Below, one piece after another: positions 11,401 through 22,650 of a DNA stretch of 64,000 nt. The DNA lies in contig CM020502.1 in assembly GCA_009823395.1 (NCBI GenBank), positions 2,289,001 through 2,353,000 on the forward strand. Reading direction: 5' to 3'. How positions within the stretch are numbered: the stretch's first letter is position 1; each line of letters begins with the position of its first letter. The translations under genes and the position numbers were made by a program. This DNA comes from Thamnaconus septentrionalis. Its lineage: Eukaryota > Chordata > Actinopteri > Tetraodontiformes > Monacanthidae. Below the pieces are notes generated by a model. That model made no database searches. It had not been told where the DNA came from and saw only the letters and a list, made by a program, of their open reading frames with translations.

Positions 11401-11860
11401 GCTGACGAAACATTAATTTCCGGGAAAAGTTTTCAAAAAGAGTTTCATGTTGGTATTTTTCCCACCAGATATCAACGAGTGCTCTCAGCCTGAGCCTGTA
11501 TGCACCCAGGAGCACCAGGAGTGCGTCAACAGCAAAGGCAGCTACATGTGTGTCTGCTCTGTCGGCTACAAAGAGGACGAAGACGGCAAGTGTGTGCAAG
11601 TCTCGCAGCCAGGTTGGTACACGTCATTGTTTGCATGCTAAATTGTTTAGCATTTAATTCAGTGAGATTCACCCCTTTCTTAAGAATAAACAATCCTTGA
11701 TTGGACTTCCTTGAGGAAATGAATTGCAGGGAGGAACAGAATGCAAGTCACAATTTTTCTGAAACGCATATTTGAGGTAACGATCAACATTTTTTCTCCT
11801 ACAGAAGAAAAACAGTCGGAGGAGTCTCATTCGACCACAAGTCCACACAAGGAGCTTTGA
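8458..11860 (+). CDS. creld2: CRELD2, cysteine-rich with EGF-like domains 2
   Basis: Ten coding exons: 8458-8601, 9119-9201, 9564-9674, 9934-10025, 10122-10298, 10573-10671, 11077-11160, 11289-11384, 11469-11612, 11805-11860. All borders are GT/AG and phases agree, giving 361 residues (human about 353). Residues 1-28 are a signal peptide (Leu/Val-rich, ending VSDA). A CSTC redox-like motif is at Cys36-Cys39. The CRELD WE region follows (GGGNTAWEE; FETWWFK), then an EGF-like exon (GTRGGNGKCTC), a furin-like Cys repeat, and two calcium-binding EGF modules starting DVNEC and DINEC. The protein ends HKEL, a KDEL-type ER retrieval signal (human ends REDL). CRELD2 is an ER-stress-induced ER-resident or secreted factor with chaperone or disulfide-isomerase-like activity. 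Most exons from 4 on are phase 1-1, as is usual for EGF genes. Intron 1 carries a hAT MITE. Confidence 0.95.
8695..9067 (+). mobile_element. hAT (Charlie-type) MITE in CRELD2 intron 1
   Basis: It starts CAGGGGTGGGTAAACTTTTT and ends in the inverted partner GGTTTGCCCATGTCTG. It is flanked by an 8-bp target duplication with one mismatch (CCCTAAAG at 8687-8694, CCCTAAAT at 9068-9075). No coding capacity. A relative in the opposite orientation lies at ~31207-31567. Confidence 0.8.
10742..10860. repeat. Possible MITE fragment in CRELD2 intron 6
   Basis: The motif TTAAAGGGCCCAGTGTGTAC resembles the ends of the TTAA-flanked MITEs found elsewhere in this window (for example at 16348). No matching second end is visible. 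Confidence 0.35.
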
Positions 11861-12170
11861 TGCAAAAACTGAGGCAGACAGCCCTGGGAGCTAATCCAAC
11901 GGATCATTCGGATTTAAACATCCAAAGATGCTCATTTGAACACTGTCAACAACATGCACTTATCATGACAGCTGCACTTCTAGGAAACTAAAGCTGCAGC
12001 AGCAATGCATCATGGGATGGCCAAGGAATGGGAAGAAAAATAGACTTTCAGCTCCAAGAGTGCTGCTGTTTCTTGCATTGTGTGTTCTTAAATTGCCACT
12101 CGATGACTTGTTGTGTGTGTGGTTTTAAAATTTAAAAAAGTGTATAATAAAGTTGAATTGTGTTAAATTT
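11861..12170 (+). other. creld2: CRELD2 3' UTR and poly(A) signal
   Basis: About 290 bp without an open frame, ending with AATAAA at 12146-12151. Confidence 0.65.
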
Positions 12171-12590
12171 CAGTCCATCCCTCGAGAATAATGCGTCTCT
12201 TTCCGTCTTTTGAACGAAATCACATTTTGGGGTGATGTCTCTGCAGTACCACAGAATGGCCACAAGATGGCAGCATTGCACCGCAAAATGACACTTGCTC
12301 GGCTGCTACCAAAAGTGAACAAGAGAGCAGCGCCGACGACGTCTCAATGTTATCTGTTATTTCCTTAGAAGTTAAACTAAATTTCAGATCAACCGACGAG
12401 AATACATGCGTCTCTTTCTGTCTTTCTGAATAAATTCCCGGACTTGGGACATTTTGGGTGACGTCTCTGCAGTATCACCAAATGGCCACAAGATGGTAGG
12501 ACTGCCTCGCAAATTGACACTTGCTGAGCTGTTTTACCTCAAGTGACCTGGAAATGAGTGCAGATAGTGTCTCAATGTTTTCTCTATGTC
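12165..12590. repeat. Imperfect 214-bp tandem duplication
   Basis: Two copies begin aaatttcag at 12165 and 12379. Both share GCGTCTCTTTC, GTCTCTGCAGTA, ATGGCCACAAGATGG, TGACACTTGCT and GTCTCAATGTT in the same order. They lie directly downstream of the CRELD2 poly(A) signal. Confidence 0.75.
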
Positions 12591-12815
12591 TCTATTCTTT
12601 TATCCTCTCTTATAGCATTCCTACCCCACCTCACCCCCCTCCGAGCCTAAAAGAAAACCACACTTTAGATTTCATATTTTTTACACAAGTTTTGCATACA
12701 CTGTGGTCTTTGCAAACCCAAAAGTCAAGGTATAAAACCTGATCTTCAAAAAGGCCTTTGTATCATCAGCATCTTATCTCTGCAGCTTTTCTAAGTTGGT
12801 CCCCCCCCATCACCA

Positions 12816-12873
<58 letters not shown>

Positions 12874-13393
12874 TAAGACCTTCTGATGGCTTCACTTGGA
12901 TCAAAGCATATTTTTGTGGACCAAGTCTCAACCTTGCAATAATGCTTCCCGGCTTCCTGCGGGATGATGTCAGCTGTTTTGACTCACTGCTCTCTCCAAG
13001 GTGCAGGAGTAGCCAGTCAAGACCTGTCTGAGCTGGTGGTGAGGCAGCAGGGGCTCATGCACTTCATACCACATTTCCACTCTGCCAAGCCTTGATGGCA
13101 ACTACTCTGTACGGGAATATTTTTCCAGATGTGCAGCATCGTCAGCTTGTTGGTGCAGATGTAAAAACCCAGGAATGAGTAATACTAACAAAAATGGCCA
13201 GCACCAGCAAAATGACTTATTATTTGCTTGGCAGCATCACAGCTTAGATGCTTAGATATATATCCAAGTGATGTGTACTTTACATTGATCTACCTTATAC
13301 TCCAAAGTATTGAATTCTAGACATTATGACGTGGACATTTGTATGCTTTGTTGAGTACTGACCATAACATTGGCATCGGGTACTAGCTTAGCA
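12591..13393. other. Non-coding interval with a (CA)n tract
   Basis: Contains a (CA)n microsatellite at ~12817-12871 preceded by a C run. No exon-like structure seen. Confidence 0.5.
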
Positions 13394-14028
13394 AAAGGGT
13401 TCTCAAATGTTTCCATGCCATGCCCCTGCTCCAAACAGCATTAGCGTCAGGCTAGGGACCCTCTTCGCAAACCAACAGACAATGCTACAAAATATGTAAA
13501 GAAACATCAACTCTGAGAATGTTTTTCCTTACTTTTATTTGCTATTGAATAATTGTTACACTGGTTTTAAAATAAGAATACTATGAACTAACAAACATTT
13601 ATAATCATGACCATTTTTCTGTATGGCTGTAAAACCAGTCTTAATGTATGCTGCCTTATATGTTCTTAATTTTTTCTTCTTCCACAGCTTGGCTATTTGT
13701 CTGTTCCTTTGGTCTCTTTTGTATTACATTGCTTCCTTGAGGAGCCAAACACCTTGATAAATGGCACAAACCAGCACGTCACACCCACAACGCCGTAAGC
13801 AATGTTTGTGACTGGCAGACAATCGCATAATATATTATTATAGATTATATCTAATAATAAATCTAATAAACATAATCTCATAAAAATTAGATTATGTTTG
13901 AAAATAACAATTTAATGATAATTCAATTCAATTATGTATTTTTTAATGAACATTTTTTTCTCATCTTCTCTTCAATTTTCTGCGGCTCCCCTAGCGCCCC
14001 CTGGCGGCCCTTACTTTAAAAACCACTG
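13394..14028. mobile_element. hAT MITE with near-perfect target duplication
   Basis: Left end AAAGGGTTCTCAAATG and right end AAAAACCACTG are inverted relatives (right end reversed: CAGTGGTTTTTAAA). The 8-bp flanks are GCTTAGCA (13386-13393) and GCTTGGCA (14029-14036). The interior is AT-rich and non-coding. Confidence 0.7.
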
Positions 14029-15439
14029 GCTTGGCACAAAGACAGAAAGCCACTAGTTAGCCTGTGGTCAAAAGAAAAGAAAAAAACATCAACCAGACGG
14101 AATCAGCACTGTTATCTTTGCTATCAAAGCAGCGGTTCAATGTGGGAAAGTGACTAGGAACAATACCCTCAAGGAGAAATGAAAGAACGAAAGAAAAAGC
14201 CTCTGGTTACAATAAATCACGTCTCACCAGTCGCTGGCAGGGGAAAGTGTTTTTCTTCGGAAAGGTGAGGCCAGATGAGAACCCAAACAGCACGAGGGCA
14301 TTGCCGTGAGTCAGCATATGACTAATGCTTGAGTCAGTGTACCTGCCATCAAGCTACAATAACACTCTTGTAGGTGAATTTAGTCTCTATTTGAGCAGCG
14401 AGTGCCAGGACAAAGACTCGATGTGATGCCTCATCTTTCGGAGATGAGATCTCTGTTAGCTGAGCTTGAGCTGAACAAACGAGACAAAGAGAAAAGAGGC
14501 CTTTCCATTGTGCTAACACCAACGCAGTTGTTGCACATTTAACTGGCTTTTGCATTATTTGAAACACACTCACACACCTACACACACACGCACAATAGCC
14601 AAGAAGGTGTGACTCCAGTAACACAATGAGCCTTATCAGCTTTGACTGCAAGGAGGGCCTGCAGTGCAGCGTGTTGATCGACAAGGATTCATCTTTAAAC
14701 ACAGCAGTGTACAATGGTAGTTATTTTTAATTTATCTTTCGACTTTTTGAAGTGATAGCGCTAAGTGAGTAAGTAAGCGATCAGTAAGTGTGGTTATTCT
14801 TATCAGTGAACAGATATGTGAAAGCGAGGGGTAAGATTTAGGCGTCAGAAAGCCTTCTTCCAGTTGGGATTGAATGAACCCAGAATGTGATAAAGAGGAA
14901 GTTGCAGACAGTGGAGGTCTCTGGAATATTAGCAAAATCAATTAGGGTGCCTCACCATAAACATCACAAAAAATGTTTACCATCTTTGCAACAATGTGGA
15001 GTAGCAGGTTCCAGGCTAGGAAAGGCAGCTAACATAGATCGTAGTACTTTGGGTGAGCTTTGGTTTCAATACAGAAAAGATTTGCACTTTGTCAAACTTT
15101 CCAATGATTTGAAAAACAGGACTAGTTGTGCAGGAAGTTGACTTGTGTTTGTTTTCATTTAGATAGTACCTACGAGAAGAGAACGCTTTAGTGCGCACCA
15201 ACATTGTGACACTACTGTGTCGCCTTCTTGTTTGCCCCCTAGTGGCTGGTTGCAGTTGTCCTTCCGTCCAATGTCTGCTGCTTGAGGCTCTTCTCATCAC
15301 AGTGGAAGAGGACTTTATTTTTACTCTGTCGTCTGGGAACGCCGCTCCAAACCAGAACAGAAAGAGATCAGCAACGTGGAGACGTCCCTTCGTTTTTCTC
15401 GGGATGGGGGGGAAATTTGACCAAGGTTGAAAAATGATA
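14029..15439. other. Non-coding interval, nothing recognised
   Basis: Several chance open frames but no family resemblance, splice-bounded exon or repeat end that I can support. A short CA-rich patch lies near 14570-14595. Confidence 0.4.
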
Positions 15440-15599
15440 CGTATTTTGGCATGCACTCATCATTTGTTGCAGAGGAGCTCTCCAGTCTCTGTGAAAAGAG
15501 CTCCTAGTGTCGTGCCATTCTCCAGATTTTCACACGCGAGGGACACAAGTCGCCTCAAAATCCTCCAAGTTCTGAACTTACGACCTGTTTTGTTTTTTT

Positions 15600-16340
15600 T
15601 GCCGTTGACTTTTTTCTCTCAAAATGACTAGCTCCTCCGACCGCTGTCCCTGCCTGGAGTTGAAATTAGAGCATTGTTTGTGCCGCACCGCGGGCCTCCT
15701 CCTTTTGTGTGGTGTGGCCGATGCCCCGGCTTTCGCCGTTCCACAAAACATACACCAAAGAAGCAGATGGCGCTCTCTGCGCATGCACGCCGTTGCCCAC
15801 GCACAGTTGGAGGAGCACCCTGAACCCCGCCGGGCCCGCCGCCGCCACCACCCCCCTTTTGAACTAACCGGTGGTTTTCCCCTGCCAGTAAAAGCCCAGC
15901 TGCGGCGCACGTGTAGCTGGGTGACTGCGAGGACACCGCCGGGGTTATTGAGGAGATCCGTGAGGCAGGGAGAAAAAAAACAACGCTCTCGGGCTGAGCT
16001 GATAGCGCGCTAATCTCGGCAACACCCTCCGTCCGCTTCCCCTCCTCCTCGCCCGCCTATCTGTTGCTCAGGCCGCAAAAGAGAAACCCCCGTCTCCTCT
16101 GTTGCGAGGCGGTGGGACGGACGGATTCGCGGCGCTTGATATAACAGCGATCAGTTAACGGCGAACCCAGATGGCGGGGGATCTGCGGGCTGAACTCCAA
16201 GCCAGATGTGGCGGCCGTGTGCTTTTAGTTCAGCCGACCCCAGTCAGCCGTGTGTCAGGCGCTTCCTTGAACTCGCTTCCCCTCGGATGCGGTCGTGTCT
16301 GCGGCGCTTTCGCTCGGCTCGCACGCCGACTCCGACCCGA
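15600..16340. promoter_or_regulatory. CpG-rich orphan promoter-like region
   Basis: GC- and CpG-rich compared with its flanks. It includes an NRF1-like GCGCATGCAC (~15779) and a YY1-like CAGATGGCGG (~16168) whose ATG opens a short frame (MAGDLRAELQAR...). No downstream exon with a matching phase was established, so a gene is not claimed. Confidence 0.4.
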
Positions 16341-16347
16341 GCGGCAG

Positions 16348-16628
16348 TTAAAGGTCCAGTGTGTAACATTTTTAAGGAAGCCGTCAGCGTGTTTGGTATT
16401 TAGAGCTCTGTCATTCAGGCTTCCTTGAAAAATGGCGGTGCAAGACGGCAGCTAACTGGGAGCAAGACCCTTCCTGTTCTATGTATATTGTTATATATAT
16501 GAGAACCGCTCTCAGAGTAGGAAAACCAAATTACTTTACTTTAATGAATGCATTAGTGGGCAGTATGTTAAACTTTTACAAATATATAAATCATAAATCA
16601 AGCCAGGTTTTGCACACTGGACTTTTAA
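16348..16628 (+). mobile_element. TTAA-flanked MITE, copy A
   Basis: Ends TTAAAGGTCCAGTGTGTAAC and GCACACTGGACTTTTAA are inverted repeats flanked by TTAA, as in piggyBac-type MITEs. The interior shares CTGGGAGCAAGACCCTT and GTAGGAAAACC with copies at 24845, 28932 and 30060. Confidence 0.75.
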
Positions 16629-16998
16629 ACCCAGCTCGTCCGAGGCTGCGTTTGTGTTCTTGTGTTCTTCAGCGGCTGCACAACGACACCGGCCGCTCAC
16701 ACGCTCACACAACACACTCTGTGAGAAGCAGAGTTTGGCGGGAAGGAAAAAAAAATGCAGCTGGGGCAGCACGAGGAGGGATCGCTGCCTGCGGTTAGGG
16801 AGGGGAAGTTGGAAATTTGCGTCGTGTGCAGAAGAGATGCAGCACACTGACTTAAGAGTCCGTGAGAACGGCAGGAAAACGGGGAAGAGTGCTGAGACTC
16901 ATCAGAAAGGCCTTCTAGTGTGTAACTGATGGTGCAAACAGAAACACATGAGGACACATCTGTTCTTGCATTCATGCAGCATCCAGATTTACAACAGG

Positions 16999-16999
<1 letters not shown>

Positions 17000-17034
<35 letters not shown>

Positions 17035-17450
17035 TACTATGATAGCCACTACCAATAGTAAAGCTACTTCTGCTACTACTATATCAACTCATCATCGTTA
17101 CCACTGTGATGCTGGGGGTTTAGGTTGTTATGTTGCTTGTTGTTAATATTACTTGATGATGTGGTAATATTAACAACAACAACAACAACAACAACATGAA
17201 TATCGGTTCTAATAGAAAAAGCAGTAGTACAATTCTATTGATCAACAACAATAGTACTTTGCACTACTGCAAATACTACTAGTACCACTAGTGGTATCTG
17301 GCAGACTCCCAATTGACATTAACTAGTATTACTAGTACTACTCATGATCATGATCATGATGATGATGATCATCAGTCATGTCTTAATCATATTCATATAC
17401 GATGGTAGAAACAACACCAGCAGCAGCAGCAGCAACAACAACAATGCAAG
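17000..17450. repeat. Cluster of unrelated trinucleotide repeats
   Basis: (ACT)n at ~17000-17034, (AAC)n at ~17172-17195, ATC/GAT repeats near 17343-17372 and (CAG)n/(CAA)n near 17416-17444. The spacers between them are also triplet-like (ACTAGT, TACTAC). Confidence 0.8.
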
Positions 17451-17469
17451 TCAAGTAGAAGGGTTTTGA

Positions 17470-18389
17470 TATGTAAATCAAATTTAAAGATGAAAAAACT
17501 TGTTAGCATACGGCGCTACGTCACAGCAGTCCATTCCCACAGCATGTTCTGAACTGCTGGTCAAGGCCACTTCAGAGCCTTTGCAATTGACTTTTGACGG
17601 GCGCAAATGGGAAAAACATTACACAGATCTGAATTATTCATATCCTGAGGTCATGAGACTGTTTCTTTCCATTTTTTCTTTTTCACTGCCGGCTGGCATG
17701 CGCCGGCCTGAAGCGGCTGAGGAATAATACAACAGCACAACATTCAATAACGCCTGTGTTTTCCCGCTCATGTGTTAAAAAAACCAGAAAGCAAAAACAT
17801 GATATTCTACTTGGGGGTTGTTGTGGTCGATAAGAGCGCAACCAATCTAAACATTTTTAATTATTCATCACGTTATGTTGCCACTGTTGTAGCGGGGAAT
17901 GAGACAGCCGATGGAAACGAGGTGTGAACGTGCGGATCTATACTCCTGTACGTTGCCGCTCGCAGTTCACGTCGTGTTGCTCTTTCAGCCACACGGGAAT
18001 TTACGGCGCGCAGCTGCTGCACCGCTTTCCCGATAACAAATCTGATTGGCTGTCTCAAAGTAGCCAAACAGAAGCTTCGTCCTTGCAAATTCTCCTCCTT
18101 GTGTTGTTCAGCCCCTGCTAATGGACTCTTTGCCAGATGGACATGTATAATAAATCCAGATGAATGCCGCATGCTCGAGATCCTAAACACCTTTCGTGGC
18201 TCTGTATACGCCTGTATGGGAGCCATCCATTTGCCAACACAGTCCAGTTTTGCTACCGCTGAAACAACGCGCCCGGCCAGGAGGCGGAGCGATACGATGT
18301 GTTGCCGACAGGTAGGACGGATTGATGTTACCAACCCCCGTTTGATCCTGAGGACGGCGTGTTTGTACGCATCTGACTTTGTGAAGGCA

Positions 18390-18453
<64 letters not shown>

Positions 18454-20629
18454 ATGTGCGTTGCATGCCTCCGTGACAAGTATGGTGAAATATAGGCCGC
18501 CTCAGTATTTGGTTTGTGCGCAGCTCTGCGCTGTGACTGCATGGTCTGGCCTCTGGTCTCTCGCTCTCGTCAGGAAGGCAGAAGACGGTAACTTTGATCT
18601 CCTTGCAGAGATGCAGAGGCCTCTCTTTGTTCCAAAAAAAAATAAAAAACAAAAAATTCTTTTTAGCTGCCTGGTTGGTGAAGTCAAAGGAGAAAAAGCG
18701 CTGGAACGAATCTCTTCGCGGCTCGGCGTTTTAAGTTGAGCGCCCGCCATTCATTTTAAACACATTTAGCTTTGCCGACAGTTTCACCCAGTCAGTCCAG
18801 AGCAAATCATCTTCAGCGTTTGTTTGACTTGGACTCCGACGTTGTGTCGAGCTAAAATGCTGTTTATACAGTTTTGATGATAGGTTTTGGGATTGATCGT
18901 CCTCCACCTCAAGCACCAAAAACACACCTTCAAAAAGAGAAATAATAAATTAAAATGATCACCTACAACAGGGCGGGACTTCAGGTAAATGAGGTCATAA
19001 AATAATACAGTCTTCTGTTTTTCTGTTCAGCCACTTCAAGTGGAATACATCTCCATGTGACTGCAGCAGTCTTTATCTGGCTTTTGCTATTATTTTGGGC
19101 TCCAGTTCAAAAAGGGGGATTATTATGAAACCAAAAATATGACTCAGTGCTCAGCTTTGTGAGACAAAGAAGGGCTGAGAGGAGCTCCTCCTTTACAGTT
19201 GGTCGCTGTTAAGGACTTCAGTTGAAACAATCAAACAAAAACAATCAAACCGGGACTGTCTTCAGCCAGGCAGAATATTCCAGGATCAATCAACGCCCTT
19301 TGGCGGCGCAGGCGAGGTTTGGTTGTGACAGAACACGGGAAGCTTCTTGTAAACAGGAAAAGGTTGTAGGAGCAAACTGGATACTTAGTTGCTAACACAG
19401 GAGCAAAGAACAGGACAAAAAGATTCTCTTGACTCAAAAGCTAGGATGAAGAGTCAAAAGTTAGGATGAACACAGCATTACACTGCAGCTCAACATGGAG
19501 CCAATAGGAAAGATTGCCGCAATAAAGCTGAATTTCAGTGTAGCACACTGAAACAGAATCCATTTTAGCCAAAAAGAAAATGTTACTATTTTATGAGGAA
19601 TAAAACCATTCACTTCTGGGACACCACCTGTTTTTCTTTTTGTTTTTTTACGCTCTCAACAAAATTTCCTTTTTGTCAGCCTCCTGACTGGAATTATTTT
19701 TGCTGTTTATCCGTAGCTGTGAGGACGCACATCTGCTGCGTGCAACAAAGCCGCGGTCATCGCACCGAACCAACCAGATGTCGACGCTCAAACACTCTGG
19801 GATGTTTAAAAAAGAAAAAAAAGAAAAAAAAGTTGCATGTCAAGGCTGAGAACTTTATCACCGGGGCTTTTCAAGAGCCTTTAAAAAAAGAAAAAAGAAA
19901 AAAGAAAAAAGAAAAGGCTGGTCTAAGTAAACTTGCAGCGCACCCTGGCAAATGTGCAGCACATGGTGGGAGAAGCTCTCGTGCCAGCGTTAAAAAAAAA
20001 GAAAAAGTAAATCCCTGCCGCGAAATATTTGCATGATCCCGCTTCCTTTACAAGGTTTAAATTAGGAGCATTTTCCTAAAAGTCCCCCATTAGTCATTGT
20101 GTAGGTAACAGTGTGACCCACTTTCCAGCAGGGTTGTTAAACAGGGTTTTTACGGTACCAACAGGCAGCACTTTGCATTGTTCGCCCTCTTTTGAAACAC
20201 CTGCAGTAACATTAAGCACAAGCTGGCTCGCTACTTCAAAGGCATATTTCTCTCGCTCCCAGTTGGACGCGACTTCAAAAATGTTTTCCAGTTGGTTTGT
20301 TTGAAGCCAGTTGTAAAAGGAGGGGTGGGGGGGGGGGGGATGTACGCTCCTCCTCATAGCCGAGTCTGTGTAACGGCGAGTTGCCATGGCGTCCCTGCGG
20401 TGTTGACACTGGAGGGTGTAAACAGACCTGGAGCAGGGGAGGGGCTAGGGGGGCAATAGACGAGGTCACACAGCAGCCCAGACGGAAAACACAGTCTGGG
20501 CTGCGAGGGGGGATTAGCGTCGGAAGGTCGCAGGTTTGACTGACCTTCACAGTGGAGCCACGCAGCAATTTGGCTAAATCCAAAAGCCACCATGGAACCA
20601 TGGAAACACTGGCTTGGACTTGTCTGGTG
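17470..20629. other. Non-coding interval with (GT)n
   Basis: Holds a (GT)n microsatellite at ~18392-18452 and A/G-rich tracts at ~19808-19832, ~19880-19915 and ~19991-20007. The open frames here are the microsatellites read through or chance. Confidence 0.5.
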
Positions 20630-20680
20630 CTTCTTCTTCTTCTTCTTCTTCTTCTTCTTCTTCTTCTTCTTCTTCTTCTC
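20630..20680. repeat. (TTC)n microsatellite
   Basis: About 17 consecutive TTC units; a homopurine-homopyrimidine tract. Confidence 0.9.
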
Positions 20681-21002
20681 TTGAATTACTCCGGCTCATT
20701 CTGATTCCCCTCGGGAAAAGCGGTTTGAAAAGTGCATCACCTGGCGCCACCTCTGGCTACGCCACAAATGAGATAATGTAGCCACAACCCAGACTTCTGC
20801 CATTATGGTTTGGAGGGCATCATCATCCTGGGGCCCCGTGATGACGTCCAGCAAACTGTGCAGGGCAGCCTGAGTGCGAAAAAATGTCAGTTTCCAATAT
20901 ATGTATATGTATATATACATACATATCGAAAAAGTTTGGTTCGTTTGAAATGAAACTCGGACCAGCGGAACGTTGCAAAGAAACCGAGCTGTGCATTCCG
21001 AG

Positions 21003-21033
<31 letters not shown>
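21003..21033. repeat. (AATC)n microsatellite, possible inverted L2 tail
   Basis: Seven AATC units. In fish, L2 LINE 3' ends often finish in (TGAT)n, so this could be a short L2 3' end in reverse orientation. No L2 body was recognised next to it. Confidence 0.5.
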
Positions 21034-21034
<1 letters not shown>

Positions 21035-22009
21035 CTTTTCTTTAAAAAAGCCCAAGACAAAGACGTCTAAAAGAACTTGGCACAATCAAAGGGAAAACCA
21101 ACTAATGCCTATAGAGCAGACCAGAAGTGCCAAGAAAAACAACGACTAGGTGTGAAAACCACATCAATCTAAAATACATTTTTTTAGAAATATATAATAC
21201 TGTTTTAAAAGCACCTTTTTCTGTCATCATCCAAAGAATACCTCCAAGCAGAACATGTGAAATACATGTATTCACAGCATGGATATCTGAGACAGTCCAC
21301 CTAGCCAGCATTCGGGCAAGGATGCAAACTGCAATTGAAAAAAGAGAAAGAAAAAAGAAAAACAATCGAGTCCAGACAATCAGATAAGCACGGCTCACTG
21401 AGCAGGCAGGAAAGAAACGGTGGCAGGCTAAGCAACACGATGAACTAAAGGAGAGGAGCGCACAGGTTGCAAACAGACTGCAGATTAAACTAATCAGCGC
21501 GCAGCTGATCAACAGGGTGGAGCAGATAGGGGAGGGAGGGTCAGGGCGGAGACAGCGAGGAGGAGCTTCAAAAGAGAAAAGACTCGACAGAAGTAATTTA
21601 ATAACTCTTCTCTGATTGATTTGGTTTGTTGGTTTTTTTTTTTTGAGGGGGGGACTGGAGGCTGCAATGTGCCTGTGTGGATTTTTTTTATTTTTTTTCA
21701 GAAAGTGAACTGAAGTGAAGCCAGAAGTGGAATTTTACAATATGAATAGAATTAGGTTTTATCAAAAGTCAGCCAGCGAAAGCATGGATGCCATTTGCAC
21801 ATTTGCACACAAAAAAATCTGGGCAGCAGGTGGGACTTAACAGAGACATAACACACAGACACACACAGACACACACAGACACACACGACTAAAGGAATCT
21901 AGGAGGTTTTTCCACTTTTGGAATGACTTTGATTGGATACATAATGGTGCATTTTGGCCAAATACATACAGGTATAGGTAAGGTAACAAGGTATTGACAC
22001 AGATGTAGT

Positions 22010-22650
22010 ACATAACGATGGGCGATAACATATTTTTCAAATTCTTTATGATGATCGATATTTTTGGGGTCTATGTTGCAATACCGATATCGATGTCAAA
22101 AAACATATTTATTATTACAAAAATGAAAAACAGTCAAAGAAATTGTTTAAAGTACCATTAAAAATAAATATAAATCAAAAATAAGTATAAAGTACTATGA
22201 AATTAAAACGATAAATCATAATAAATAATCATAAATGTCAATCAATAAAAAATCTGATACTAAAATATAACAAACTTTAAAAAAAATTAATTGTAAATAA
22301 TAAATAAGTATAACTTAAAATGCCAAGGTTGTTAGAGGTTGCTGGTGTTGCTCCTGTGCGACACTCTCTTGTTGCATAAATCACACCGTGCACTGTTTAT
22401 ATCAACTGGAAAAAAGTATAACCTGAACACACACACACGAGTCTGACTCTGCGGCCGCCGCTATTTCTCTGCTGTGTGCTGTGTACTGCGTGCTGAGCGT
22501 GCGCACTGTGCAGCCGCAGTGGGTTTGGACAGGAGTCGGAAATAAGTTGCTGAGGCTGTGGTCAGAAATAAATATCGACATTTTCTTAAAATTATCGATA
22601 CAATATTTTACTCTCGTTTGCCAACAATATATCAATAAAGATATATGCAC
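22010..22650. repeat. Likely AT-rich interspersed repeat
   Basis: CGATGGGCGATAACATA near one edge and ATCGATACAATATTT, TATATCAATAAAG near the other resemble fish non-autonomous DNA elements rich in ATCGATA motifs. Clean termini and target duplications are not visible. Confidence 0.35.

Noticed and set aside
15624..16013. 129-residue frame in the CpG-rich region
   Set aside because: Open on both strands, as expected in CpG-rich DNA, with no domain resemblance.
17873..18652. 259-residue minus-strand open frame
   Set aside because: It contains a Thr-His run from the (GT)n microsatellite and no domain-like sequence.
20500..20550. tRNA or SINE B-box near GGTCGCAGGTTTGACTG
   Set aside because: No matching A-box at the right spacing and no cloverleaf.
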